Shown: positions 53,101 through 61,765, numbered from the stretch's first letter. The stretch: DNA of 64,000 nucleotides from Myxococcales bacterium (GCA_016793325.1 JAEUKI010000082.1:1-64000), one strand, 5' to 3'. Notes: generated from the letters alone by a model not told the origin. Made by a program: numbers and translations.

Positions 53101-53262
53101 GTCAAGTCGCCTCCCCGCGCGGCGTTGCACAAGCTCGTCGAGGGCGTGGCCCGCGAGCACTGGTCCAAGACGATGGAGCTGCTCTCGGTGAACGAGGCGC
53201 TGGCCATGCTCGACGCGGCGCCGGGACTGCTTACGGACCCACCGAGCAATCGCAGCCAATAA
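50107..53262 (+). CDS. Ser/Thr protein kinase with STAND-type ATPase and helical repeats
   Basis: A 1051-residue protein. The kinase domain (about 36-290) has GRGGHG (43-48), Lys65, HRDLKPSN 151-158 and DFG 171-173. It is followed by an ATPase module: GPHGSGRS at 325-332, where Arg replaces the P-loop Lys, and a Walker B FVDDADRCD near 410. A winged-helix-like region and TPR-like helices fill the remaining 500 residues, an architecture like PknK/MalT fusion kinases. The start is unclear between 50077 (GTG), 50107 and 50119. It acts downstream of, or with, the FHA protein. Confidence 0.85.
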   Translation: MDGAMNQRRTAPTLGSPGAEDVPSVLRASSRVGGRYELITCVGRGGHGEVWEASDPLTSQRVAVKLFRSGDHGQAARVRREIAVLRMLRLPGVVAMLDEGSESGAPYMVMELVDGDPFPAKGLPVPWEQLSDCVERLLEVVGRIHAAGVIHRDLKPSNVLVAPDGRVTVLDFGLSFPQTSSSDRLTADFEFMGTPAYLAPEQLTGEAVGPETDLYAIGVMLYEALTGTLPHHGSGIRGLLADRLTRKPKPIGECVPSLPASVQSVVMHLLEIDQNARPLSAEAVLRRLRDRWEPELRSLGRLGSSEPVVSIVRAHAARESLDVWGPHGSGRSRLLADAAARLRAEGVTVLEATASAAPLASARSLLPAEEEPTADASLDGAIRRVTDALRARLRSGAAIFVDDADRCDALSARVFASVLGDGLLVRVFNAAPRARAPRAVELEPLGPTDIEPLFEGPERLLRLKSDAAQQLFERSDGWPRAVLEELEAWVRAGFCRWAERAVVIDRAALDRIALDPRPIRTRGPARPARAPSDASLPTHLSMVAQWLDLAGANASTTVLVELTGEPRWQVEAELDELEQRGLVRRANDGTPVIATREAAESVFESRSAAHRALARALPRGRPGRILHLLASGANEDPATAEELVREALLRSDDLARDGRLGPAMVLLSDAIRALRPLIDGRTLDPRPLLSAWVELAIIANSPAALDGVLYEITRAGASGPQMTALEQLVGAALAVSVWDARAANLVEALEPFEDVRLELARCAVRVLAARRVSLESEERRIDEILARFADERAPFVRARCAQWVARLEYRRGHFSRAARLHGEASELEPWLSLRTVALLDAASAHMEAFELAEAEVFAARAKELAVTSRNALLEGRTEWLSRAIAFRSGRSLPVDHALVDAIGQLGSKQLEALVSLGEAAFAFRAGDLGLAATLAERAYALWSSVGEAIGSLVAAALAVRCGRALASDVVRSVYERALACPIPGVGIQALALLAASGVVKSPPRAALHKLVEGVAREHWSKTMELLSVNEALAMLDAAPGLLTDPPSNRSQ

Positions 53263-53686
53263 ACTGGACGTTCGGGTAGAACGGCAGCGTCGACCCGAAC
53301 GCCTCGGGCTGGTTCGGATCGAACGTGCTCGGCACGGGGCCGAGATAGATGTACTGCGTCGTGACGACTGGGTTGCCGGGGCCCGGCCACACGTACTTCT
53401 GGTAGCCGCCCGAGGCCTTGGTGCAGAGGTAGTAGTACTCGATGCTCGGGCTGCTGCCGGGCGTGACGACGATGTTGCCGACGGGGCTGTTGTTCTGCTT
53501 CATCTCGAAGTAGCCGAAGTCGAGCTGCATCGAGTGGTCGCCAGAGCCGCTCTTGGTCGAGGCCTTTGTGGCCTTCTTTGCGGGCTTTGCGGGCTTCGCG
53601 GGCTTCGCGGTCGCCTTCGCGGGCTTGGCCGCGCTCTTCTTCGCGGTCGCCTTGCTCGAGACCTTTGTTGTCTTCGCTTTTGCCAT
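53231..53686 (-). CDS. Lys/Ala/Pro-rich protein with a small unknown C-terminal domain
   Basis: A 151-residue protein. Residues 4-46 consist of KAT/AKPAK repeats, like the tails of histone-H1-type or AlgP proteins, and are strongly basic. Residues 50-151 form a compact domain with many aromatic residues (YFEMKQ, YYYLCTKASGGYQKYVWPGPG) and a final CDC. Its end overlaps the kinase gene's end by 32 bases. The basic tail suggests nucleic-acid or polyphosphate binding. I do not recognise the C-terminal domain. Confidence 0.65.
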   Translation of the reverse strand: MAKAKTTKVSSKATAKKSAAKPAKATAKPAKPAKPAKKATKASTKSGSGDHSMQLDFGYFEMKQNNSPVGNIVVTPGSSPSIEYYYLCTKASGGYQKYVWPGPGNPVVTTQYIYLGPVPSTFDPNQPEAFGSTLPFYPNVQFIGCDCSVGP

Positions 53687-53921
53687 CGATTCCTCTCCTC
53701 CGACGATCGAGTGAAGCGTCCGGTGACGCGCGATCATTCTAGAGGCCGAGCTGCAACAATGGACAACATGAAAGCGTGTCCGGCAGCGTGCGCCCCGTGA
53801 CGGCTCCGCGTCGATCGCCGCACGCGAGAAGTCGTTCGGAGCGAAAAGAACCACGCGTTCCTGCTGGTCACCGCCGTCTGCCGCCGCGGCGCCGAGCAAC
53901 TTTCACCCCCTTACCTTCGCG

Positions 53922-55343
53922 TCACGCCTTGGCGGGCGTGCGCTTGAGGTAGCGCCCAGCCCCGCGCTCGACGCGCAGGTCGCCGTCTTTGAACTGGAGC
54001 CTTCCGTTGACCACGGTGTGGGTCACGCGGCCCTTCTGCTCGAAGCCCTCGAAGATGTTTCGGTCGACGTTTTGTCGGTGCGTCTTCGCAGAGATCTTGC
54101 TCGTCCCCGTCGGGTCGTAGACGACCACGTCCGCGTCGGCGCCCACGGCGATCGCCCCCTTGCGGGGATAGAGCCCGAAGATCTTCGCGGGCTGCGTGCA
54201 GCATACGTCGACGAACTGCTGCGGCGTGATTCGCCCCGTGGCGACGCCGTAGGTCCACATGAGCGACATGCGGTTCTCGATGCCCGCGGCGCCGTTGGGG
54301 ATCTTTCGAAAATCATCGCGGCCCATGATCTTCTGATCGCTCTGGCGGAAGGGACAGTGATCGGTCGCGACGTGCTGGATCGCGCCGTTCGACAGCGCGT
54401 TCCACAAGTAGTCTTGGTGGCCGACGGGGCGGATCGGCGGGGACATCACGTACGCAGCGCCTTCGAAGTCGGGCTTGTCGTAGACGCTGTCGTCGAGCAA
54501 GAGGTACTGCGGGCACGTCTCGACCAAGACCTTTTGGCCCTCTTGGCGCGCGCGATACACCGCGTCCATCGACTCTTTGCACGTGAGGTGAACGATGTAG
54601 ACCGGCTGCGCCTCGTGCGCTCCGGCCATGTGCCCGTTGCGCGCGTCGCTCGCGGCGCGGGCCAGTTGAATCACACGGTTGGTGGCCTCTCCCTCGAGGT
54701 ACGCAGGGCGAGACGCCGCGTGCCACTTCGGCTCTTTGAGGCCGCGCTCGGCGAGGCGCGTCTGCAGCGCGACGACCGCGTCTCCGTGCTCGCAGTGCGA
54801 CGTGACGAGGGCGCCGAGCTTGTACGCCGTGTCGAGCACGCCCACCAATTCAACGTCGTCGACGCCGATCGCGCCGCGGTACGCCATGAAGATCTTGAAC
54901 GACTGGATCCCGTCGTTGTGAAAGACGTGCTCCATCTCGTTGCGAACCTGGTCGCCGAACCACGTCACGGCCATGTGAAACGCGTAGTCGCTGACGGACT
55001 TCTTCGCGTTGTTCATCCAGAAGTCCCGCGCGTCGAGCAGGGACTGATTTCGGTTGGGGATGATGAAGTCGATGATGGTCGTGGTGCCGCCCGCGACGCC
55101 CGCGGCGGTGCCGGTGTAAAAATCATCGGCGCTGACGGTGCCCATGAAGGGCAGCTCCATGTGCGTGTGCGCGTCGATTCCGCCGGGAAACACATACTGT
55201 CCCCGCGCGTCGATGACCTCGGCTCCCGCGGGCGCGTCGAGGTCTTTGCCGACGGCCTTGATCTGTCCGTCTTCGCAGACGACGTCGGCTACGAATTGAT
55301 CGACCGCGGTGAGAACGGTTCCGCCCTTGATGACGATTGCCAT
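53922..55343 (-). CDS. hydA: dihydropyrimidinase (hydantoinase family)
   Basis: A 473-residue zinc amidohydrolase. DAHTHMELPFMG with His59 and His61, the likely carbamylated Lys150 (FKIFMAYRG), SHCEHGD for another zinc His, and ATDHCPF for the active-site Asp are present. It opens the ring of dihydrouracil or dihydrothymine to the N-carbamoyl beta-amino acid, the second step of reductive pyrimidine breakdown. The ATG at 55343 begins MAIVIKGG. The gene is divergent from preT with 289 bases between them. Confidence 0.92.
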   Translation of the reverse strand: MAIVIKGGTVLTAVDQFVADVVCEDGQIKAVGKDLDAPAGAEVIDARGQYVFPGGIDAHTHMELPFMGTVSADDFYTGTAAGVAGGTTTIIDFIIPNRNQSLLDARDFWMNNAKKSVSDYAFHMAVTWFGDQVRNEMEHVFHNDGIQSFKIFMAYRGAIGVDDVELVGVLDTAYKLGALVTSHCEHGDAVVALQTRLAERGLKEPKWHAASRPAYLEGEATNRVIQLARAASDARNGHMAGAHEAQPVYIVHLTCKESMDAVYRARQEGQKVLVETCPQYLLLDDSVYDKPDFEGAAYVMSPPIRPVGHQDYLWNALSNGAIQHVATDHCPFRQSDQKIMGRDDFRKIPNGAAGIENRMSLMWTYGVATGRITPQQFVDVCCTQPAKIFGLYPRKGAIAVGADADVVVYDPTGTSKISAKTHRQNVDRNIFEGFEQKGRVTHTVVNGRLQFKDGDLRVERGAGRYLKRTPAKA

Positions 55344-55511
55344 AGGAGCCCTCTTTTCGTGTGCGCGCCCGGCGTCGGGCCGGGAGCGAAGCGTGGAGGG
55401 TACCGACGAGTGCGCGTCGCGCTCAACGCCCAAGCGCGCGTGCGGCGCGTGCGTCGGCGGTGTTCGACCGATCGTCGGACATGCTTGGACGCAGTGCGGC
55501 TTTGAATCTCG

Positions 55512-55541
55512 TTGACACCGTCGCGAGCGGCTCTCGATACT
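55512..55541 (+). promoter_or_regulatory. preT: sigma70-type promoter upstream of preT
   Basis: TTGACA (55512-55517) and GATACT (55536-55541) are separated by 18 bases, 91 bases before the preT start. Six of six -35 bases match the consensus, and the flanking sequence is less GC-rich than the genome. The rest of the hydA-preT spacer has no clear palindromic operator that I can find. Confidence 0.6.
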
Positions 55542-55632
55542 CTCGCATCGTCTTTCGCTGGGATTTCAGCGGGCTCGATCGCTGTTTCGATCGCCGCCCC
55601 CAACGCTGCGAAGGCCGGAGGGAACTCTTTCG

Positions 55633-56994
55633 ATGCGACCTCTTCCTGTGCTCCCACAACTGCCCGACGGCCGGCTCGAAGAGGGCTTCGCTGAGTCGAA
55701 GCCCGCGTACAACGAGGCCGAGGCGGTCACCGAAGCCAACCGTTGTCTCTATTGCGTGGACGCTCCGTGCGTGAAGTCGTGCCCGACGGGCATCGATATC
55801 CCGGAGTTTATCCGCAAGATCGCGACGGGCAACGTGAAGGGCGCCGCGCGGACGATCCTCGCGGAGAACATCCTCGGCTACTCGTGCGCTCGCGTCTGTC
55901 CGGTCGAGGTCCTCTGCGCGGGCGGCTGCGTGTACAACGCATGGGGAAGGCAGCCGATCGCGATCGGAAGACTTCAGCGGTTCGCCACGGAGACGACGCT
56001 CGCGCAAGGCGGGATGCGCGCGCTGTACGCGTCGAAGATCAAGCCGAAGACGGGCAAGCGCGTCGCGCTCGTGGGCGCCGGTCCCGCGAGCCTCGCGGCC
56101 GCGGCGCTGCTCGCGATGGAGGGTCACGAGTGCGTGATCTTCGAGCGAAAGCAGTACGCGGGCGGGCTCAACACGCTCGGGATCGCGCCGTACAAGCTCA
56201 AGGCCAACGACGCGATGAAAGAGATCGCGTGGATCTTCGAGCTCGGCGCGATCGAGCTCCGAACGGGCACGAGCGTCGTCTCGGGAGACATCTCCATCGA
56301 GGGAACGGTCACCGCGAAGTCCCTCTTGCGCGATTTCGACGCGGTATTTCTAGGCTTGGGCCTCGGCCCCGACAGCGCGCTCGGCGCGAAGAACGAGGCG
56401 GGCCCCGGCGTCTACGGCGCCGTGGACCTCATCGAGAAGATCAAGAGCGACCCCGCGATGACGCTGAAGGGCGTCACTCACGCGCTCGTGATCGGCGGAG
56501 GAAACACCGCGATCGACATCGCCCACGAGCTCGCGCTCTTGAACGTGGGTGACGTCGCGATGGTCTACCGCCGCGGCCGCGAGGACATGTCCGCGTACGC
56601 ACACGAAATCGAGTACGGCATGAAGCACGGCGTTCGCGTGCTCACCGAGCGCGTGCTCACCGAGGTCGTCCGCGACGCGAGCGGCAACGTCACGCACGGC
56701 AAGCTCGCCCGCGCCCAGGGCGGAAAGCCCGTCCCGGGCACGGAAGAGACCGTCCCGTGTCAGCTCATCGCGATGGCGATCGGGCAGAGCCGCGCGACCG
56801 AAGTAGCGACGGCGTTCGACGGAGTGGCGCTCGACAGCAAGGGCAGGGTGGTGGTCGACCCGACGACGCACCGCACGGGCAACGCGAAGGTGTGGTCCGG
56901 CGGCGACTGCGTAAACGGCGGCAAAGAAGTGGTCAACGCAGCGCAAGAGGCGAAGCTGGCCGTGCGCGACATGCTCCGCGCGCTCGCGGGTTAA
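55633..56994 (+). CDS. preT: dihydropyrimidine dehydrogenase subunit PreT
   Basis: A 453-residue flavoprotein of the GltD/PreT type. N-terminal cysteine motifs for [4Fe-4S] clusters (CLYCVDAPCVKSCPTGIDIPEF; CARVCPVEVLCAGGC) precede a FAD domain (VALVGAGPASLAAA near 145) and an NAD(P)H domain (ALVIGGGNTAIDIAHE). It takes electrons from NAD(P)H and passes them to PreA for reduction of uracil or thymine. The gene begins with ATG after GGAGGG. It is followed 17 bases later by preA. Confidence 0.92.
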   Translation: MRPLPVLPQLPDGRLEEGFAESKPAYNEAEAVTEANRCLYCVDAPCVKSCPTGIDIPEFIRKIATGNVKGAARTILAENILGYSCARVCPVEVLCAGGCVYNAWGRQPIAIGRLQRFATETTLAQGGMRALYASKIKPKTGKRVALVGAGPASLAAAALLAMEGHECVIFERKQYAGGLNTLGIAPYKLKANDAMKEIAWIFELGAIELRTGTSVVSGDISIEGTVTAKSLLRDFDAVFLGLGLGPDSALGAKNEAGPGVYGAVDLIEKIKSDPAMTLKGVTHALVIGGGNTAIDIAHELALLNVGDVAMVYRRGREDMSAYAHEIEYGMKHGVRVLTERVLTEVVRDASGNVTHGKLARAQGGKPVPGTEETVPCQLIAMAIGQSRATEVATAFDGVALDSKGRVVVDPTTHRTGNAKVWSGGDCVNGGKEVVNAAQEAKLAVRDMLRALAG

Positions 56995-57011
56995 CAGAGA
57001 GAACCAAAGCC

Positions 57012-58400
57012 ATGGCAGACCTCGAAATCACGTTTTGTGGCGTCAAGTCGCCGAACCCCTTCTGGCTGGCGTCGGCGCCTCCAGCGAACACCGGCGGGCA
57101 GGTGATGCGCGCGTTCGACGCGGGCTGGGGCGGCGCTGTGTGGAAGACGCTCGGCGACCCGATCACCAACGTCTCGTCGCGCTTCGGCGGGATCGACTAC
57201 GCCAACGCGCGCATGATGGGCTTGAACAACATCGAGCTCATCACGGACCGGCCGCTCGAAGTGAACCTCAAAGAGATGTACGAGGTGAAGAAGCGGTACC
57301 CGAAGCACACGCTCGTCGCTTCGCTCATGGTCGAGACGCGCGAGAACTGGCGCGAGATCATCAAGAAGGTCGAAGACGTGGGCTCGGACATCCTCGAGCT
57401 CAACTTCGGCTGTCCCCACGGGATGTGCGAGCGCGGCATGGGCTCGGCCGTCGGACAAGAGCCCAAGGTCCTCGAAGAGATTACGCGGTGGGTGGTCGAG
57501 GACGCGAAGGTCCCCGTCATCGTGAAGCTCACGCCCAACACCGGTGACATCAACGAGCCGGCGGAGGCCGCTGCCAAGGGCGGCGCGCACGCGATCTCGC
57601 TCATCAACACGATCAAGTCACTCATCGGGGTCGATCTCGAGAAGATGGTCCCCAACCCGCGAGTGGCCACGAAATCAACCAACGGCGGCTACTGCGGCCC
57701 GGCGGTGAAGCCCATCGCGCTCTTCATGGTGAGCCAGGTCGCCAAGAACGAGCTGTCGGGCAAGCTCCCGATCTCGGGCATCGGGGGCATCTCGAACTGG
57801 CGCGACGCGGCGGAGTTCATCGCGCTCGGCGCGACGTCCGTGCAGGTGTGCACCGCGGTGATGCACTACGGCTATCGCATCGTCGAGGACATGATCGAAG
57901 GGCTCAGCGACTTTCTCGACTCGAAGGGCATGAAGTCCGTCGAAGAGCTCCGCGGCAAGGCGCTCGACTCGTACGTCGAGTGGGGCGACCTCGACCTCGA
58001 TTACAACATCAAGGCGCAGATCAACGCGGACACGTGCATCGGGTGCAACCTTTGTTACACCGCGTGCATGGACGGCGCGCACCAGTGCATCCATATCCCG
58101 GGTCGCACCAAGGAGCAGTCGCTCGCCGCGGGGCACTATCACATTCCGGACAGCGTTCCGCTCGTGCCCGTGAAGGTCGCGGGGATCCCGGCGGGACGAC
58201 ACGTCCCTGTCGTCGACGAGCACGAGTGCATCGGCTGCAACCTGTGCGCGCTCGTGTGCCCTGTTCCTGGGACGATCACGATGGTCGAGCGCGCAGGATC
58301 ACTCGGCAAAAAAGAGACGTGGAACGATCGCGTCGCCCAAGGCCGCGACCTCAACCCCGGCTCGCTCGAGAGCACCGTCGCGAAGCGCGCAAAGCGCTGA
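57012..58400 (+). CDS. preA: dihydropyrimidine dehydrogenase subunit PreA
   Basis: A 462-residue FMN enzyme that reduces uracil and thymine to dihydro forms. The dihydroorotate-dehydrogenase-like barrel carries the catalytic Cys134 in FGCPHGMCERGMGSAVGQ. Near the C-terminus are two [4Fe-4S] motifs (CIGCNLCYTACMDGAHQC; CIGCNLCALVCPVPG). This is the subunit that carries the substrate site; PreT supplies the reducing equivalents. No beta-ureidopropionase gene follows in the window. Confidence 0.94.
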   Translation: MADLEITFCGVKSPNPFWLASAPPANTGGQVMRAFDAGWGGAVWKTLGDPITNVSSRFGGIDYANARMMGLNNIELITDRPLEVNLKEMYEVKKRYPKHTLVASLMVETRENWREIIKKVEDVGSDILELNFGCPHGMCERGMGSAVGQEPKVLEEITRWVVEDAKVPVIVKLTPNTGDINEPAEAAAKGGAHAISLINTIKSLIGVDLEKMVPNPRVATKSTNGGYCGPAVKPIALFMVSQVAKNELSGKLPISGIGGISNWRDAAEFIALGATSVQVCTAVMHYGYRIVEDMIEGLSDFLDSKGMKSVEELRGKALDSYVEWGDLDLDYNIKAQINADTCIGCNLCYTACMDGAHQCIHIPGRTKEQSLAAGHYHIPDSVPLVPVKVAGIPAGRHVPVVDEHECIGCNLCALVCPVPGTITMVERAGSLGKKETWNDRVAQGRDLNPGSLESTVAKRAKR

Positions 58401-58465
58401 GGCGAGCGCGGGCTCTCTCCGCGCCTCACCGCGCCGATCCCGGTCGGGCGCCTCGCGTCGCGGCG

Positions 58466-58481
58466 TAGAGAAATCTCTATT
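58466..58481. promoter_or_regulatory. palindromic operator-like element, copy 1
   Basis: TAGAGAAATCTCTA (58466-58479) is an inverted repeat with a 2-base centre, followed by TT. The identical sequence occurs upstream of the second duplicated unit at 61766. It ends 49 bases before the ATG of the first PEGA-like gene. GTGGGAG near 58499 is also shared by both copies. A regulator binding site, shared by both units, is the simplest explanation. Confidence 0.6.
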
Positions 58482-58528
58482 GGGTCGGCCTTTGTCGCGT
58501 GGGAGTCTCCTCGACAGCGGTGAACCCG

Positions 58529-59614
58529 ATGGAATCGAACCCTCGTCTCGCGCAGGCACGACGCGTAGGCGCGCTCTTCGCGACGGTCGCGTCGCTCACG
58601 GCGACGAACGCGCTCGCGCAGGCGAGCGACGCCGAGCTCGCGGCGCGGCGCACCCTCATCGAACAAGCGACCACGGCGCGCACGAGCGGCGATCCCGCGC
58701 GCGCGCTCGACCTCGCCCAGCGCGCGGGGCGAATTCAGATGACGCCGTCGTTGCGCATGTTCATCGCAGAGACGCTCGCGGCGATGGGAAACCACGCCGC
58801 CGCGATCGGCGCCGCCGACCGGTGCACGCAAGAGGCGGATCGGGACGCCGCCGCGAGCAATCGCGTGCAGATCATCGCAGCGTGTCGGGCGATCGCGACG
58901 AACGCTCGCTCGCATGTCGGCTACGTGACCGTGACCGTGCGCGGCGCGGCGTCGCCCTCGGTGAGCATCAACGACACGGAGCTCAGCGACGCGCTGATCG
59001 GCGTTCCGTTTGTCGTCAACGCGGGGGCCGTGCGCGTGCGGGCGCGCGCCGCGGGCTACTCCGACGCGCTGCGCGAGCTGTCTGTCGCCGCGGGCGCGAC
59101 CGTCCCTGTCGAGATCGCGCTCGAGCGCGCGTCCAGCGCGTCGCCGAACCCGAGCGCAGTCGATCGAAGCACGCCGAACCCAAGCAACACGCCTTCGGGA
59201 CTCGGCGCGCGTACGCCCGCCTCGCCCGGCCCCGGCGCGAGCAACACGGATCGTTCGGACGGACGGCGCGCGCCGGTCGGGGCGATCGCGTTGATGGCGA
59301 CGTCCGCGGCTCCGCTCGGGGCGTCGCTGGGATTCTTCCTCGCGCGCAACGGCGCGATCGCGGGGTGCGCGGTCTACCCGACGTACATCGAGTGCCCGAC
59401 CGTCGAGCAACGCGACGCGGCGCGCGGAGCCAACACGTTCGCAATTCTGTCGGGCGTCGCGCTCGGCGTTGGCGTCGCCGCGATCGTCGGCGGCGCTGTG
59501 TGGCTCGGCGTCGGGCTCGCCGCTCCGCCGAGGCGAGAGGCGCCGAGCGTCGCGCCCGTGGCGTTCAACATCGGCGCGGATGGCTTCGCGATCGGCGCTG
59601 CAGGGAGGTTCTGA
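58529..59614 (+). CDS. exported PEGA-like membrane protein, copy 1
   Basis: A 361-residue protein. A signal peptide is cleaved after ALAQ. Residues 35-100 are helical repeats (ALDLAQRAGRIQMTPSLR), 120-190 hold a PEGA-like beta domain (YVTVTVRGAAS, GVPFVVNAGAVRVRARAAGY), and a Ser/Pro linker leads to two C-terminal membrane helices (about 250-270 and 300-325). It is paralogous to the gene at 61832-62926. The start at 58529 is one of three possible (GTG at 58499 or 58520). It stands in an operon with the FG-GAP lipoprotein 2 bases downstream. Confidence 0.75.
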   Translation: MESNPRLAQARRVGALFATVASLTATNALAQASDAELAARRTLIEQATTARTSGDPARALDLAQRAGRIQMTPSLRMFIAETLAAMGNHAAAIGAADRCTQEADRDAAASNRVQIIAACRAIATNARSHVGYVTVTVRGAASPSVSINDTELSDALIGVPFVVNAGAVRVRARAAGYSDALRELSVAAGATVPVEIALERASSASPNPSAVDRSTPNPSNTPSGLGARTPASPGPGASNTDRSDGRRAPVGAIALMATSAAPLGASLGFFLARNGAIAGCAVYPTYIECPTVEQRDAARGANTFAILSGVALGVGVAAIVGGAVWLGVGLAAPPRREAPSVAPVAFNIGADGFAIGAAGRF

Positions 59615-59616
59615 TC

Positions 59617-61635
59617 GTGCGAATTGGAGCGACGCTTCCTCTTGCGCTCGCGTTGGTCGCGGGCTGCACTGTTCCAACCGATGTGCGCTTGGATTCGGGC
59701 GCGGGCGACGGCTCGACCGACATCACGGACGCCACCGACAGCGGACGTCCCGACGACGTTTCTTCGGACCGCGATCTCGACGCCAGCGAGTCGGGGGACG
59801 GAGAGGTCGGCGACACGGGCATCGGCGACACGGGCGTTGGTGACACCGGCATTGGTGACACGGGCATCGGCGACACGGGCATTGGTGACACGGGCATTGG
59901 TGACACGGGCGTGTCTCCGTCGTGCGGCGCGTGCCCCGTTGAAAACGTGTGCAGTGGCTCGGACTGCGATCCCGTCGGGACGCCCGTCGCGATCGCGCCG
60001 GCCGCGCACGCGATCGTGGTGGCTCAGTTTCCGCGGATTCTGTTCTCTGCTGGCGCGAGCAGCGATCGAACGAGGGTCGATTTTTGCCGCGATCCGGCGT
60101 GCGCGATGGTCGACCAATCGGCGACGGTGATGCACGCCGCGGGCGCGACGAATCAGTCGTTTGTCCCGACGACCAACGTGTTCTCCGACGGTCGCCGACG
60201 CTTCTGGCGCGTGGTCGCCGGCAACGCTCGCGGATTCGCTCGCCGAGGAACGACCCCTCGCGCGATCCACCGCGCCGGCCCGGGCAGCGCGCGCGCTTCG
60301 CTGCAAGGGTGGGTCGTCGGGTACGCACAAGATTTCAACAACGATGGCAACTCGGAGCTCGCTGCGAGCTCTGGCGGATCGATCGATCGCATTCGAACAC
60401 AGCCCGGCGGGTGGTACGTGTTCGCCGGGCAATCGAGCGGCGGCGCCACGCTCGTCTCACCGTCGCCGACGACGTCGATCGGGCTGTCGGTCACGCCGCT
60501 CCATCCGCCGCCCGGAGCGCCGTTCGCGCTTCGAAGCTACGGCGACGTCAACGGCGATGGCTTCACCGATTGCTCGTGGAGCGCGCACACGGGCCTCGAG
60601 TCTGGAACCACGATCGGAGTGCGTGGCGGCGTCGAGTTGTTTCAAGGAGGACCCGCGCCGCTCGCGACAACGGTGGGCGTGATGTACGGCGCTGGCGATC
60701 ACGACTATCACGTCGAGGCGTCGGCGATCGGCGACGTCAACGGCGACGGGTTCAACGACGCGCTCATCGGCGCTGCAGGAGACTCGCAGCCATCGCTCCG
60801 TGTGCGCGGCCGGAGCGTGCTGTACCTCGGCTCTGCGTCCGGGCTCGCGCGGTCGGGCCTCACGCTGACCGACACTGGTGCGTGGTCGTGGAGGCCGTTC
60901 CATACTGGCGATCTCGACAACGATGGGTTGTCCGAGGCGGGGCTCGGGTTCGGGCTCCTCGCGCCGAGGTCGCTTCGCGTCTTCCGCGGCGCGCGCACGA
61001 GCCCGCTCAGCGTCGAAGCGCAACGGATCGCGGCGGTCGACGACTCGAATGACGACCAGTTCGGGCACGCCATGGTGGTGGGCGACCTCGATGACGACGG
61101 TCTGCTCGAGCTTGTCGCCGCGGGACGAAGAAACACGCGGATCTACGTGTTTTCTCAGACCGCTCCGCAGTCGCTCACCTTCGGAACGACGCCGCGATAC
61201 ACGCTGCTGCGGCCGTCCATCGCGGGCGGCACATGGGCGTCTTCGATGGACGCGCTCGGCGACGTGAACAACGACGGCCTCGCGGACTTCATCGTGTCCG
61301 CCAGCGGCGCGGGCGCAGGTGCAGCGGTGGTCTATCTCGGCCAGCGCTCGGCGATGCCGCAGGCGGTGGCGATCGATGTCCCGATGGCGGATCGCCGAAC
61401 GGCGCTCGCGTACGACAACTCCGTCGCAGGGCTCACGGACTTCAACGGCGACGGGACGTACGAGTTCGCGGTCGGCGTTCCGAACGCTGGAGCGACCGCG
61501 AACAACACGGGGTATGTGTACATCTTCGGATGGGACTCGGCGACGAGCGCGTTCGTCGTTCGTCAGCGCGTCGAAATCAGCACGTACGTGATGGGCGGGG
61601 CCGCCGATATCTTCTTCGGCGCCGGAATGCGCTGA
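59617..61635 (+). CDS. FG-GAP repeat lipoprotein, copy 1
   Basis: A 672-residue exported lipoprotein with a GTG start preceded by GGGAGG. The signal peptide ends LVAGC (Cys17). An Asp-rich linker contains seven GDTG(I/V) repeats (about 66-100). Residues about 230-650 form FG-GAP repeats with calcium-loop motifs such as DFNNDGNSE, DVNGDGFTD, DLDNDGLSE and DVNNDGLAD, the integrin-type seven-bladed propeller. It is likely a calcium-bound surface protein working with the upstream PEGA-like partner. Confidence 0.85.
   Translation: MRIGATLPLALALVAGCTVPTDVRLDSGAGDGSTDITDATDSGRPDDVSSDRDLDASESGDGEVGDTGIGDTGVGDTGIGDTGIGDTGIGDTGIGDTGVSPSCGACPVENVCSGSDCDPVGTPVAIAPAAHAIVVAQFPRILFSAGASSDRTRVDFCRDPACAMVDQSATVMHAAGATNQSFVPTTNVFSDGRRRFWRVVAGNARGFARRGTTPRAIHRAGPGSARASLQGWVVGYAQDFNNDGNSELAASSGGSIDRIRTQPGGWYVFAGQSSGGATLVSPSPTTSIGLSVTPLHPPPGAPFALRSYGDVNGDGFTDCSWSAHTGLESGTTIGVRGGVELFQGGPAPLATTVGVMYGAGDHDYHVEASAIGDVNGDGFNDALIGAAGDSQPSLRVRGRSVLYLGSASGLARSGLTLTDTGAWSWRPFHTGDLDNDGLSEAGLGFGLLAPRSLRVFRGARTSPLSVEAQRIAAVDDSNDDQFGHAMVVGDLDDDGLLELVAAGRRNTRIYVFSQTAPQSLTFGTTPRYTLLRPSIAGGTWASSMDALGDVNNDGLADFIVSASGAGAGAAVVYLGQRSAMPQAVAIDVPMADRRTALAYDNSVAGLTDFNGDGTYEFAVGVPNAGATANNTGYVYIFGWDSATSAFVVRQRVEISTYVMGGAADIFFGAGMR
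59811..59913. repeat. 15-base coding tandem repeat (Gly-Asp-Thr-Gly-Ile/Val)
   Basis: Seven in-frame copies of GGCGACACGGGCATT or close variants lie in the linker of the first FG-GAP lipoprotein. The copies differ only at third positions, which fits recent slippage. The second copy of the lipoprotein has an Asp-rich linker without this array. Confidence 0.75.
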
Positions 61636-61765
61636 CCGATTCACGGTCGACCGCGCTCGGTCGCTCGGTCGAGCGAGCGACGCTGTTGCTCGGTATCGCG
61701 CTGGTGTTCGTGAAAATTCCCAGCAGTTTGCTCGCTGCGAGTCTCCGTACGAACACGCTCGCGAG

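Noticed and set aside
48031..53259. A very long open minus-strand frame of about 1740 codons opposite the FHA and kinase genes
   Set aside because: It is the antisense of genes with clear domains. High GC leaves such frames open, and its Arg-rich translation matches no family.
58401..58440. Intrinsic terminator after preA
   Set aside because: A GC-rich partial stem (GAGGCG...CGCCTC) is visible, but it is interrupted and has no U-run.
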